Shown here in pieces: positions 49,279 through 60,700 of a stretch of 64,000 nt of DNA (its first letter is position 1; every line of letters starts with the position of its first letter). Below the pieces are notes generated by a model, which ran no database searches, was not told the origin of the DNA, and worked only from the letters and a program-made list of their open reading frames with translations. The stretch comes from Brachypodium distachyon (lineage: Eukaryota; Streptophyta; Magnoliopsida; Poales; Poaceae): positions 50,701,355-50,765,354 of the forward strand of contig NC_016131.3 in NCBI RefSeq assembly GCF_000005505.3. Reading direction: 5' to 3'. The position numbers and the translations under genes are program-made.

Positions 49279-50414
49279 TCCAGCGTTTACTCGGTGAGCA
49301 AATTCCATCCCGTAGATTAGTTTGTTTTCGTCCTATACAGAAAAAGCCAAAAAAATATTAGGATTAGATTTTTGCCATAGCCTAATTGCATCGGTTCATC
49401 TAGTTCTCGTGCTGTTCGTAGTCCTTCCTTTGCGTAACTTTCTCTTCCGGTTAGGGTTTGTTCCGAGGAGTTCTTGTTCTAGTCAGAGTCGGCGAGATCT
49501 ATTTTGTTTTCGTCCGCGTCAAGTTGAGTTAGTTTCCTATTCGAATCCAAGTTGAGTTAGTTTCCAAATTCGTGTTTCTTTTCACGCGGTTTTTCCTTTC
49601 CGCGTTTGTTGCAATCCGAATCAGACTAGAGTTCCTTTTCTTTTCCGTTTGTTAACCCTAGCCACAGCCTTTCTATCATATAAGAGTAGGAACCTTCCCA
49701 CGAGACTAGCATATTTGGCTCTACGGGCTGCTCTTTGTGTTACCTTTATACAAGTTTGCTTCTCATACCAATCCGATCTGTAATTTGATCTGAGTCCGGA
49801 AAGTTCGGCCACAAGGAAAGAGGAGGGGGACATAAAAAAAAAGAGTCTGGAAACCTCTCCGAATTTTTTTCGAGCCTATACTGTTTTTTACACTTTCGGG
49901 ACTGTTTTTAGCCATCCGCCATTGTAGCGGGAAAATTTTGAGCAGAAACGTGGCCAAAATCTGTGCTACGAATTTGTTGTTTTGAGTTGTTCTACCTACT
50001 AGTTGGAGCAATCTTGTGCCCGGATACCTTGAGCTTTGCTAGCGTCTCTTCTAGTGCATTTGCAACACGAGCATTACTCCGACATATATCTCACATTTTC
50101 AGCTCGTTCCTTTGGTTACTTTTGCCCCACTTATCTTCGTGTGTGCATTTCCTGTGAGTAGTGTGTCATACGATCAGCACTAGGATTTGTGAATTGGTGT
50201 TGTTAGGTATCCTCACCAAGCTCCACCATATACCTTGGTTTGTTGTGTGATAATCTCTCCCTTGGTATTCGCTTCATCACATCCATGCACGTTCTGCCCC
50301 TACAAGTTGGTAAGCTATACTAATTCACTTTGGAACGGTAAGATACATTGTTTCTTTCAGTTTTGAGTGAGTTGAGAGTTTTCCACATATATTTTTCCCT
50401 TTTGTGCTCTAATC

Positions 50415-51720
50415 ATGTCGACCGAGGATGGTGCAAGTGATGTTTTGCAGAAGAAGGCTGCTACTGAGGTGTTGCATTGGCATGAATATGAAGCCCTACG
50501 TGATCAATTGAAGTTCAAGATAAATCAGGCGGTTGAACCCATATCCTCAGATTTGCAGCAAGTGGAGATGAAAGTTGATGAAGCCATTAACACGGCTCAA
50601 GCGACACAAGGTCACGTGACCACCATGCAGCGCTATCTCGCTGATTTGACGCAAGCAATGACTGATTTGCGCATGCTCGTTGAGCGCCAACAACAGCAAA
50701 ATCAGCACCAGGATGATGAAGATGCTAGCGTTAATGATGGTGGTGCAGGCCATAATGTGTGTGGCCCGCTGCAAAATCAGGATCGGTGTCACAATGCGTC
50801 GATGGGTTTTGGCCATGGAGGTGGCCGTGGTGATGGAGGTCGTGGGAATGGCCATGCTGGTGCCTTCCCTATGGGTCATGCACGCCGTGAATTTGATCAT
50901 GATGATGGACAGCACGCTCATCGTGGTGATGATGGGATGGGCAAACCAAAGTTTTCTATTCCCAAGTTTGAGGGCTCTACTGATGTTGAAGAATATCTTA
51001 TTTGGGAACTGAAGATTGAGAAATTATGGCGTTTGCATGAGTACACCGAGGACAGAAAAATCAAATTAGCTTCTTCGGAGTTTTATGGATATGCTTTGCA
51101 TTGGTGGGATAACATTGTGCGTAATAGGCAGGAAGAAGGTGATCCCCCAATCATCACGTGGAGAACTATGAAGTGATGCGGGAACGTTTTATTCCTCGCA
51201 ACTATATGCGTTCTCTCTATAATAAGTTGTAGAATTTGAGACAAGGCACTATGTCCGTGGATGATTATTTTCAGGAGATGGAGTTGATTATGCAGCGTGC
51301 TAGAGTTCGTGAGCAACCAGAACAGACCATGCAGCGGTTTCTTTCTGGTTTGACATACAATATCAAGCGTATCGTTCAGCATCACCAATATTATGACATG
51401 ACCGAGTTGCTGCATCATGCACGGGAGGCTGAACTTCAGTTAGCCGAAGACGCGAAGTTTGCTGCTCGTTCCACTTCGGCTCGTGGTCGTTTCACGTCAC
51501 GCCCATCGGGTGGGCCGCCTACACCAAGTCCTTCTTCGGGTGTTCGTGGTACTTCTTCAAGCAAGCCCGAATCTGCTGTTATCAACACCAAGAAACTGGC
51601 ACAACCTGCTGCTAGTGCTGCTTTCCTCTATGTCTACAACAAGAAACAGGGATATGAATTGTCATACATGTGGTGGCAAGGGTCACTTCAAGCGCGACTG
51701 TCCCAATAAGAAGGTTAGGT
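50415..51720 (+). pseudogene. Gypsy gag remnant
   Basis: It starts MSTEDGASDVLQKK with a coiled-coil-like N-terminus and a Gly/His/Asp-rich linker. A retrotransposon gag core follows (FSIPKFEGSTDVEEYLIWE, LHWWDNIVRN). A frameshift lies near 51170 and a stop at about 51229 before the continuation (VDDYFQEMELIMQRARV). A second frameshift near 51630-51660 separates it from the zinc knuckle CHTCGGKGHFKRDC (CX2CX4HX4C). Confidence 0.85.
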
Positions 51721-52538
51721 GAATGAGGATCTGGAGTATGAGACCGGTGATGATGCTGACCCTGAATCTGAACCTTTGGAGGATGAAGATGCTTATGATG
51801 AAGGTGTTGTTGATGCCTACGCGACACACTTTCCTACTATTGTGTGTTCGCAACGGGGGCTGAATGTCACGCCTAGTCCTGAGAATCAGCAGTACAACTT
51901 GTTCCAAACAAAGGCTATCGTTGGTCCTAGTAAGGCATGCAAGGTGATCATCGATGGTGGTAGTTGTCGGAACTTGGCTAGTAAGGAGCTATGTGCAAAA
52001 CTGAAATTGAAATATTTGCTGCACCCCAATCCATATTATATTCAATGGTTGAGTGATAGTGGGGAGATGAAGATCAGCCATATGGTGCGTGTGGAATTTC
52101 AGATTGGACCATACAAAGACACCGTTGAGTGTGATGTGGTTCCCATGACCGTGTGTCACTTGTTGTTTGGTCGTCCATGGCAATTTGATAGGAATGTTCG
52201 TCACGATGGGAGAGCCAACACATATCATTTGCATTGGCGTGGCAAGGATGTTAGTTTGAGACCCATGACATCGCAGCAAATCGTAAATGAATCAAGGCAG
52301 AAAGTTGAAGTAAATTGTGAGAATGAGCGTGAGAGATTAGATAGGCGAGCGACTCCACTTTCGGTGAGCAAGAGCCACAAGCCAAATTTGAGTGGTAAAC
52401 AGAACGGTGAGGGAGAGAATTCCTTAGTAATGCTAGCCACCAAATCTGATTTGAGAGAGTTCAACGAGAATCCTACTTTGACGCCTTTTGTGCTTATGTG
52501 CAAAGGTGTTTTGCTTTCTACTAACGACATGATCCCGC

Positions 52539-53866
52539 TGAAGGGACGCGTAGAGATAAACAAAAACTTTTCCTACGCGAACTCCCAAGATCTAGCCGAG
52601 GTAGAAGGCCACGAGGATTACCACTAGACGCGCAGTTGCGGATTATCGATGCGGCGCCTTGATGCAGTGCAGTCCCTCGATCCGATCCAGCCGATCCAAT
52701 CCCGCGATCGTCGAAGTGCTGAACGTACAGCACCTCTGCCGGTATCCACACGTGCGAGGAGGAGCTCCGGCGGCGGACTGCTAGGTCCGGTGCGACGGTT
52801 GAACTGAATCGGGCTAGGGTTCTCAACGCATGAGAGTGGAAAAAACCGTGCCCCTTAGGCATCCCACGCCCCTGCTTATATACCGAGTGGAAGTGGGCTC
52901 CAAGCCTTGTGGCCCATCCACCCTGCGAGTCCAACTCGCATTGTCAGCCCAATTCCAGTTCGGGTCCAACCCGACCAAATACTTGCTCCCGCTCTTAAGT
53001 GTGTGACCCCGCAGGCTCATGGCAACTTGGACACGATTGGAATCCGACTCACAATCGATCAATCGGTAGCGGCTCCTAGCAGAACGTGCCGACTCCCAAG
53101 TACCATCGAGTCATGACGACGTACCTTCCAATGTGACATACGTCTTAGTCCCTTTTGCCTCACGATATACCTTGTCGAACTATAGGCGATTAATCGTCAT
53201 CCCTTTAATAGTTCAACTCTCTTCTCGATCTGTGATATACGATTCATCCGACTAACTCTTAGTCGATCGACCCGGTTAACAGTTAACCAAGTCGCGCATG
53301 GCCATGCTTCCCAAATCATATCACTCGAGAGGGCCCAGATAATATCTCTCCAGTCGGAGGGGCAAAATCCCATCTTGGTTATCCACATCACACAGCTTGA
53401 TTCTCAGTCAACCCGAACTCTGCCTTTATAACTGCCCTGTTACGGAACAACGTTTGACAGAACCTAAGTTGGTGATCCACAACTCGGATTGTACGATAAC
53501 CTCAGGTCTAAGGATTACATTGATTGAGACATGCAAATGACGACCTACTCGTTGCATCTCAATATGGGTCAGTCCGACTCGCTAAACTCTTTAGCCGAGT
53601 CCGTGTAAGCTGGAATGACATCACCATGCCCATGACAAGTGGAACCGAGTCATCAGCCAACTTTCACATTAGTCTAGGTTATGTGTCCAGCACAACCTCA
53701 ATGACTAAGGACAATTTAGTATGAACAACATGAATACATAGTTCCACAATCAAATCACATATTCAATGATACATATCAGATGTTCAAACAAGGACAACTT
53801 AATAATATTTATGAATACATTGGGAATTACATCATACATGATTGCCTCTAGGGCATATTCCCAACA
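52539..53866 (-). mobile_element. Solo LTR 3, 1328 bp, inserted in gypsy pol
   Basis: On the minus strand it starts TGTTGGGAATATGCCCTAG and ends GTCCCTTCA. The 5-bp duplication CCCGC is perfect (52534-52538 and 53867-53871). It is about 98-99% identical to solo LTR 2 by eye. Removing it with one duplication rejoins the pol frame. Confidence 0.93.
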
Positions 53867-56445
53867 CCCGCTGCCTATTGGTGTTTCTCATGTTTTACAG
53901 GATTTCGACGATGTGTTCTCGGATGAGGTACCCACTGGTTTGCCACCCTTGCGTGGTATAGAACATCAAATCGATTTGATACCCGGTGCGTCACTGCCCA
54001 ATCAAGCCCCCTACCGCGCCAACCCTGAGGAAACGAAAGAAATTCAGAAACAAGTACAAGGACTTCTCGACAAAGGTTATATTCGCGTAAGTCTTAGTCC
54101 ATGTGTTGTTCCTGTTATTTTAGTTCCTAAGAAAGATGGTACATGGCGCATGTGCGTAGATCCTAGAGCTATAAATAACATCACTATTCGATATCGTCAT
54201 CCCATTACACGTTTGGAGGATATGCTAGATGAATTGAGTGGTGTTGTTGTTTTCTCTAAAATTGATTTGCGTAGTGGATATCATCAAATTAGGATGAAAG
54301 AAGGGGATGGATGGAAGACAACTTTTAAAACAAAGTTTGGTTTATATGAGTGGTTAGTCATGCCATTTGGGTTAACTAATGCACCTAGTACTTTCATGCG
54401 CTTGATGAACCATGTTTTATGACATTTCATAGGTAAATGTGGTTGTGTACTTTGATGATATATTAATTTACAGCCACCATGAATCTGAACATTGTGATCA
54501 TATTCGACAAGTTTTGCAAGTGTTGCGTGATGCTAAGCTTTATGGTAATCTTGATAAGTGCACATTTTGCAAAGATAAGGTCATATTTCTGGGATATGTT
54601 GTTTCTAAACATGGAGTTGAGGTCGATGATTCTAAAATTGAATCTATTAAAAATTGGCCTACTCTAATGAATGTTAGTCAAGTACGAAGTTTTCACGGTC
54701 TTGCTGATTTCTATAGGCGTTTTGTGAAAGATTTCAGCCCAAGATAATGCTTTTGATGAACTAAAACTTCGTTTGACTGCTGCACCTTTGCTTGTACTTC
54801 CTGATTTCACTAAACAATTTGAGATTTGAGTGTGATGCTAGTGAAATTGGTACTGGAGGTGTGTTGATGCAAGAGGGTAGACCGATTGCTTATTTTTCTG
54901 AAAAATTGAATGGTGCACAATTGAACTATCCTGTTTATGATAAAGAATTGTATGCTTTTGTTCGTGTTCTTGAGATTTGGCAACATTATTTGTGGCCAAA
55001 AGAATTTATCATACATTCTGATCACGAGGCATTGAAATATTTGAAAGCTTAATCCAATTTACATAGACGTCATGCTAAGTGGGTTGAATTTATTGAGTCT
55101 TTCCCGTACATTATTAAGCATAAGAAGGGTAAAGATAATATGGTGGCTGATGCTCTATCTAGGAAAAACATGTTATTGACACTTTTGGATGTTAAAGTTT
55201 CTGGTTTAGAGAGTTTGCGTGATTTATATGCTGCTGATCGTGACTTTGCTGTAACATATTCTCTTTGTACAGCAGGGAAAGCATGGGAAAAATATCACAT
55301 ACATGATGGTTTCTTGTTTAGAGCTAACAAACTATGTGTTCCAGAATCGTCCGTGCGTTTGCTATTGTTGCATGAATCCCGTGCGGGCGGTTTGATGGGT
55401 CACTTTGGACGTGAGAAGACGTTGCTTATGCTCGCCGATCATTTTTATTGGCCTAAGATGAGGCGTGATGTGGACAGGTTTGTGAAATGATGTATCACTT
55501 GCAATAAGTCGAAGTCCAAGCTGAAGCCTCATGGTTTGTATACTCCTCCTCCTGCTCCTACTACTCCTTGGGAAGATATAAGCATGGATTTTGTGTTAGG
55601 ATTGCTTAGGACTAGAAGAGGACATGATTCAATCTTTGTGGTAATAGATCGCTTTTCCAAAATGGTACATTTTGTTGCTTGCCACAAGAGCGACGATGCA
55701 TCGCATCCTGCTAATCTGTTTTTCAGGGACATTGTACGCTTACATGGAGTATCAAAAATGATTGTTTCTGATCGTGATGTGAAGTTTATGAGCTATTTCT
55801 GGAAGACACTTTGGGGCAAGCTCGGGACAAAGCTATTGTTCAGTACAACTTGTCATCCCCAAACAGATGGTCAAACGGAGGTGGTGAATCGCACACTATC
55901 AATGTTGCTGCGATCCATGATCAAGAAGAACCTGCGTGAGTGGGAAGATTGTTTGCCGCATGTGGAGTTTGCATATAATAGCGCGGTACACTCAACAACG
56001 CAGCTCTGTCCATTCGAGGTGGTCTATGGTTTTAAACCCATTACACCGCTTGATTTGCTGCCTCTACCCATGCAAGAGCGCGTCAACATGGAGGCATCCA
56101 AGAGGGCAGATTTTGTGAGGAAGATCCATGAGAAGACAAAAGAAGCAATTGAGAAGAAAGGCAAGTACACCGCTAACCGTATGAACAAGAAGCGCAAGGA
56201 GGTGTTGTTTCAGCCCGGCAACATGGTTTGGGTACACTTTCGCAAGGACAGATTTTCGGAGCGTCGTAAGTCCAAGTTGCAACCACGTGGTGCTGGACCA
56301 TATAAAGTGCTTGCCAAGATTAATGACAATGCATATAAGATTGATCTTCCAACCGATGAGTTTGGCGTTAGTAATGCATTCAATGTTGCTGATTTGACGC
56401 CGTATGCTGGAGAAGACCTTGCCGCGTCGGGGTCGACGCCTTTTC

Positions 56446-56458
56446 AAGGGGGGGAAGA
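56446..56458 (+). other. Polypurine tract of the gypsy element
   Basis: AAGGGGGGGAAGA lies directly before the TG of the 3' LTR and fixes its left border. Confidence 0.85.
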
Positions 56459-57436
56459 TGATGAGGACATCCCTAGTCCTTTATCATCAACTCCAATTGA
56501 TGATGTTGCTGCACAAGACAAGCCCAATGAAGTTAGACTTAGGCCAATAACAAGAGCACGTGCAAAACTACTTGAACAACAAGTGAGCTCACTCTTAGTT
56601 GAATCTGATGTTTTAATTGTTGAGAGCTTTATACTACCTAAGTCTATGCATTTATGTATGATCAGATTTGAAGATAATTCAAGTCTTGTACGTGGAGGAG
56701 GAGAGTTGCAGTAAGATCCCTTGTCGTTGATTTCCAATATCAAGAAGAGCGCGAGGGAGGAGAGGGAGGCCGGCGCACCACATGAAGAGGAGGAAATCCA
56801 CCAGCAATGGAAGTTGTCGTGGCTGATGCTAGGACAAGTCCTACGACACGTCAAACATGTCTAAGCCATCAGCGCACGTCGAGGAGCATGTGACACACAT
56901 AGGGCTGCCTACGGCATGGTTTATTTGCCTAAGTGTGAGTTGGGCCTGCGTGCTCATAGTTTGGGCTGAACCCAACGTTTTGGGTCAGTTTGTATCAAGT
57001 TTGGGTTGAACCAAGTTCGAGTCCGAGTCCAATTAGGTTGTTGTACGTCCACCCTCCTATATAAGTTGAGGGGCACCCACGATTAGGATTAGACCACGTT
57101 TAGATTATTCAGACCCTTTCGTTGAACTGCTGCAAGCATTCATCTGAAATTATATTCCTCTTTGATTCGATCAGGAATTTACCTTCACCACTTGCGATCT
57201 GGTGTTTTTGTTATTTAAGATTCAAGTGCTATCTATTGTTCCATTGGGAATTGGTAGATTGCAGAACCGCTTCGCGGTCGGCGGCTACGTGCGCAAGCGT
57301 GTGGTGTTGCGAATATCAACTAGGGTTGAGAATTGTTGCATTGGCAGCAAGGGACCAGCCAGAGATTTTTTAGCGTCTCGCGAGTTATCATCTACCTACT
57401 ACGAGCTCAACGAGAAGATCGGGCCACCCCTTGTCA
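56459..57436 (+). repeat. Gypsy 3' LTR, 978 bp
   Basis: It starts TGATGAGGACATCCC and ends CCCTTGTCA. It contains the 3' end of the pol frame and a TATATAAG box at about 57059-57066. It ends 300 bp before the MTR4 start codon. Confidence 0.9.
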
Positions 57437-57736
57437 CTGGGCCTCTGCCGTTGAGCATACTTCAGTACCGTAGTTTCCAAGTTGGAGAAGAACACTTGTC
57501 CTTTCGTTTCAGAAGAACTGTACAATGGGTACCAGAGAGATGGATGAACCCGCTTTCGCCACCAGAAGACGTATTTCTTCGCGCCCAATCACTGACGCGT
57601 GGGGCCCAGACTGCAGACGCACAATCGGTTCTCTGTTGCGAACCAACCCAACCGCTCTGTCTCGTCTTCTTCTCGCGCGCGGCTCCTCTACTCTAGTCCC
57701 CTCCTTAAACCCTAGCCCTCCGCCGCCGCCGCCGCC
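57437..57736 (+). promoter_or_regulatory. MTR4 proximal promoter and 5' UTR with site II and telo-box
   Basis: TGGGCC at 57438-57443 overlaps the gypsy target duplication, and a GTGGGGCCCAG palindrome is near 57600. A telo-box AAACCCTAG lies at 57707-57715 just before the (CCG)n start context. In plants, telo-box plus site II is a known pairing in ribosome-biogenesis genes, which suits an rRNA-processing helicase. No TATA box is seen here. Confidence 0.6.
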
Positions 57737-60700
57737 ATGGAGACCCTCAAGCGCAAGGCTCCGGAAGTACCCGCCGCCCGGGCCAACTCACCTACCAAGG
57801 CGCCGCGGGACGACGACGCCCCCGCCGCACCGGCCGCCTCCGAGCCCGTCGCCTGCGTGCACGATGTCTCCTACCCGGAAGGCTACGACGCCTCCACCTC
57901 CTCGCGGATCGTCGCCGGCGGCGGCGAGGGCGTAGCGCCAGCAAAGACGTTCCCTTTCAAGCTCGACCCTTTCCAGTCCGAGGCCATCCGGTGCCTCGAC
58001 AACGGCGAGTCCGTCATGGTAAACAAACTACTCTCTCGCTCGCGACCAGATTGATTGATTCCCCGCTGCTCATCTCATCACGCTAGCTCTTGGCTAGCTA
58101 ATTATTCCCAGTAGCAATTTAACCCCAACTGTTAAATTTTCTGCTTTATTTACTAGCTCTCCCTGCTGGATTGGCTAGTTCGTCTTTTGAGTTAATTACG
58201 TTCCACACGTTCTGTTTTGGTATTAGTCTCGCTTGTCTCGTCAGTTTAGCTGTTTTATTTTCATACCCTTTCATTCACCAGGTTTCGGCTCACACGTCAG
58301 CAGGGAAGACGGTGGTTGCGCTGTACGTGATAGCAATGTCTCTACGCAACCAGCAGCGGGTCATCTACACGTCCCCGATCAAGGCCCTCAGCAACCAAAA
58401 GTACAGGGAATTCAAGGAGGAGTTCTCCGATGTCGGTCTCATGACCGGAGATGTCACGATTGAGCCCAATGCCTCTTGTTTGGTACTAGCTAGATCGTTG
58501 GTGTTGTTCGGATTTTCTATTTTTATCTATCTATGCCTGGTACTGAAAAAAACGTGCTTGGAAATGTAGGTCATGACCACGGAGATCTGGCGCAGCATGC
58601 AGTACAAAGGGTCCGAGGTCATGAGGGAAGTCGCTTGGGTTATATTTGACGAGGTCCATTACATGCGCGATAGGGAGAGAGGAGTTGTGTGGGAGGAGAG
58701 TATAGTAATGGCTCCCAAGAACTCGCGCTTTGTGTTCCTCTCAGCAACTGTACCAAACGCCAAGGAATTTGCTGATTGGGTTGCCAAGGTTTGTCTGCAG
58801 TACCCTCCCTTTTTCTGTTGTCTCCTTACCTTTGACGATTCATTAGAAAGTTTCCTGGTCGGTAGATTGAAGGGGCATTCATTCACATAAATATCATTGT
58901 TTTGATGTAACATATCTATTTGCTGCAAGACATTTTCTGTTATACATAGTCAAGAATAACAAATTAACAGGACATTTACATAAATATCATTGTTCTCATG
59001 TCCAATGTATCTGTTTGCCGGAAGGCATTTGCTCCTGTATCAAGTGTTCATCTATATTTTCAGCATATGTGCTTTCTGCATAATGAGGGACACTTTTGTT
59101 TCTCAGGTACATAAGCAACCGTGTCATATAGTATACACCGACTATCGACCTACACCTCTCCAGCACTATGTATTTCCTTCTGGAGGTGATGGCTTATACC
59201 TGGTAGTTGATGAAAATGGCAAGTTCAGAGAGGACAGTTTCCAGAAATCTTTGAATGTCCTTGCCCCTGCTAGTGGCGGTGACAAGAAGAGGGAAAATGG
59301 GAAGCGGCAAAAAGGGATATCGGCAGGCAAACCTGGTGAGGAGAGCGACATATTCAAGATGGTGAAAATGATAATTCAGCGTCAATATGACCCTGTGATA
59401 CTTTTCAGCTTTAGTAAAAGAGAGTGTGAATTTCTTGCTATGCAGGCAAGTTCCTTCCTACTTTGATAGACGATTTACAGGCTAAGAAAGAGAACTCAGT
59501 TTATTTGATTTTTACTGTCCTGCTTATGTGTTATAGATGGCCAAGATGGACTTGAATGAGGATGATGAGAAAGTAAACATTGAAACAATTTTTTGGAGTG
59601 CCATGGATTTGCTGTCAGATGATGACAAAAAGCTTCCTCAGGTTTCAAATATGCTTCCGTTATTGAAACGCGGCATTGGTGTGCATCATTCTGGCCTATT
59701 GCCCATTTTGAAGGAGGTGATCGAGATACTTTTCCAGGAGGGCCTCATCAAGGTTAGCAAATGTTAGGGATCAGATGGCTTCTTGGGTTGCCACTATTTT
59801 CTTGTCATAAAACTAGAATACTGTAAGAAGTGTGGTAGTGTAGCCTTGTTGTCTATTACCTGGTCTTCAGAGGGATGGCGGTTAAAAGAATATACTTCTA
59901 TTACTTGGTCTTCAGAGGAATTTATGGTTAAAAGCAGATACTTCTATTTATGTTTGCACTCTTGCGTGAAATTTAAACTTTGTACCTTAAAAGGTGAGGT
60001 GATAGTGCTTGGTGGCTTGCCAAAGAAACAGATGATGAATTTTGGATAGTTGCTGTTATAACATAGTTTTATAGTGAACATGGAGCATTTTTCGTTAAAT
60101 TCGAAATACACTAATGCATTTGTTAGGTTTTTTAATCCTGGGCTTCTATGGTAATTGCACCTTAAAATTTGAATAGAAAGAGAACGAGAGCCCTAAATCT
60201 TATGAAGTAATTATTGTCTTTGTCCTGTGATATGAACTGATGAGTTGGAACTATTTATTTATTTGAAATGTTAGAGATATTGTGTTTTGTTACTTCTTGT
60301 TGAGATTGAAATCTGGTGTTTTAGTGTCTGTTTGCCACAGAAACATTCAGTATTGGATTGAACATGCCTGCAAAGACTGTTGTGTTTACCAATGTACGGA
60401 AATTTGATGGGGATCGATTCAGATGGTTGTCAAGTGGAGAGTACATCCAGATGAGCGGCCGTGCTGGTCGTCGAGGTATTGATGACCGTGGTATCTGCAT
60501 ATTGATGGTAGATGACAAAATGGAACCGTCAACTGCCAAAATGATGCTAAAAGGAGGTGCTGATAGTTTGAACAGGTCTGTCATGCATTCTTTGCTCCTA
60601 CTTTCTTCTATAGAACATACATATATCCTGGATGAATAGTTTGAATGGAAAGACCATCTGGATCAGGACTGGGATTTGGATCGGCTGTACCAGTCTGATG

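Larger units (their letters stand above)
51719..56714 (+). pseudogene. Gypsy pol remnant (protease, RT, RNase H, integrase), split by solo LTR 3
   Basis: The protease has VIIDGGSC (51940-51965). The solo LTR at 52539-53866 interrupts the frame just after it. Reverse transcriptase follows ([36 protein letters not shown]) with a stop at 54420-54422 and a frameshift. RNase H ([16 protein letters not shown]) is followed by a stop near 55050. Integrase has the HHCC zinc region interrupted by a TGA near 55488, then an apparently intact catalytic core (DFVLGLLRTRRG, VSDRDVKFMS, QTDGQTEVVNR). The last frame ends at 56714, 256 bp inside the 3' LTR. No chromodomain was recognised. Confidence 0.88.
48305..57436 (+). 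mobile_element. Ty3/gypsy LTR retrotransposon, 9.1 kb, decayed, with nested solo LTR
   Basis: The LTRs (48305-49263 and 56459-57436) are clearly homologous over most of their length. A primer-binding site for initiator tRNA-Met (TGGTATCAGAGC) follows the left LTR and a polypurine tract precedes the right one. The flanks are CTGCG on the left and CTGGG on the right, a 5-bp duplication with one mismatch. Domain order is gag, zinc knuckle, protease, reverse transcriptase, RNase H, integrase, which is the gypsy order. Stops and frameshifts break every part but the integrase C-terminus. Removing the nested LTR gives about 7.8 kb. Confidence 0.93.

Noticed and set aside
25637..53866. Solo LTRs 2 and 3 as the two ends of one giant retrotransposon
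   Set aside because: They are nearly identical and in the same orientation, but each has its own perfect and different 5-bp duplication (GGAAG, CCCGC), and four host genes lie between them.
57525..57935. 136-codon frame over the MTR4 first exon
   Set aside because: It is out of frame with the helicase, Pro/Arg/Thr-rich, and begins in the 5' UTR.
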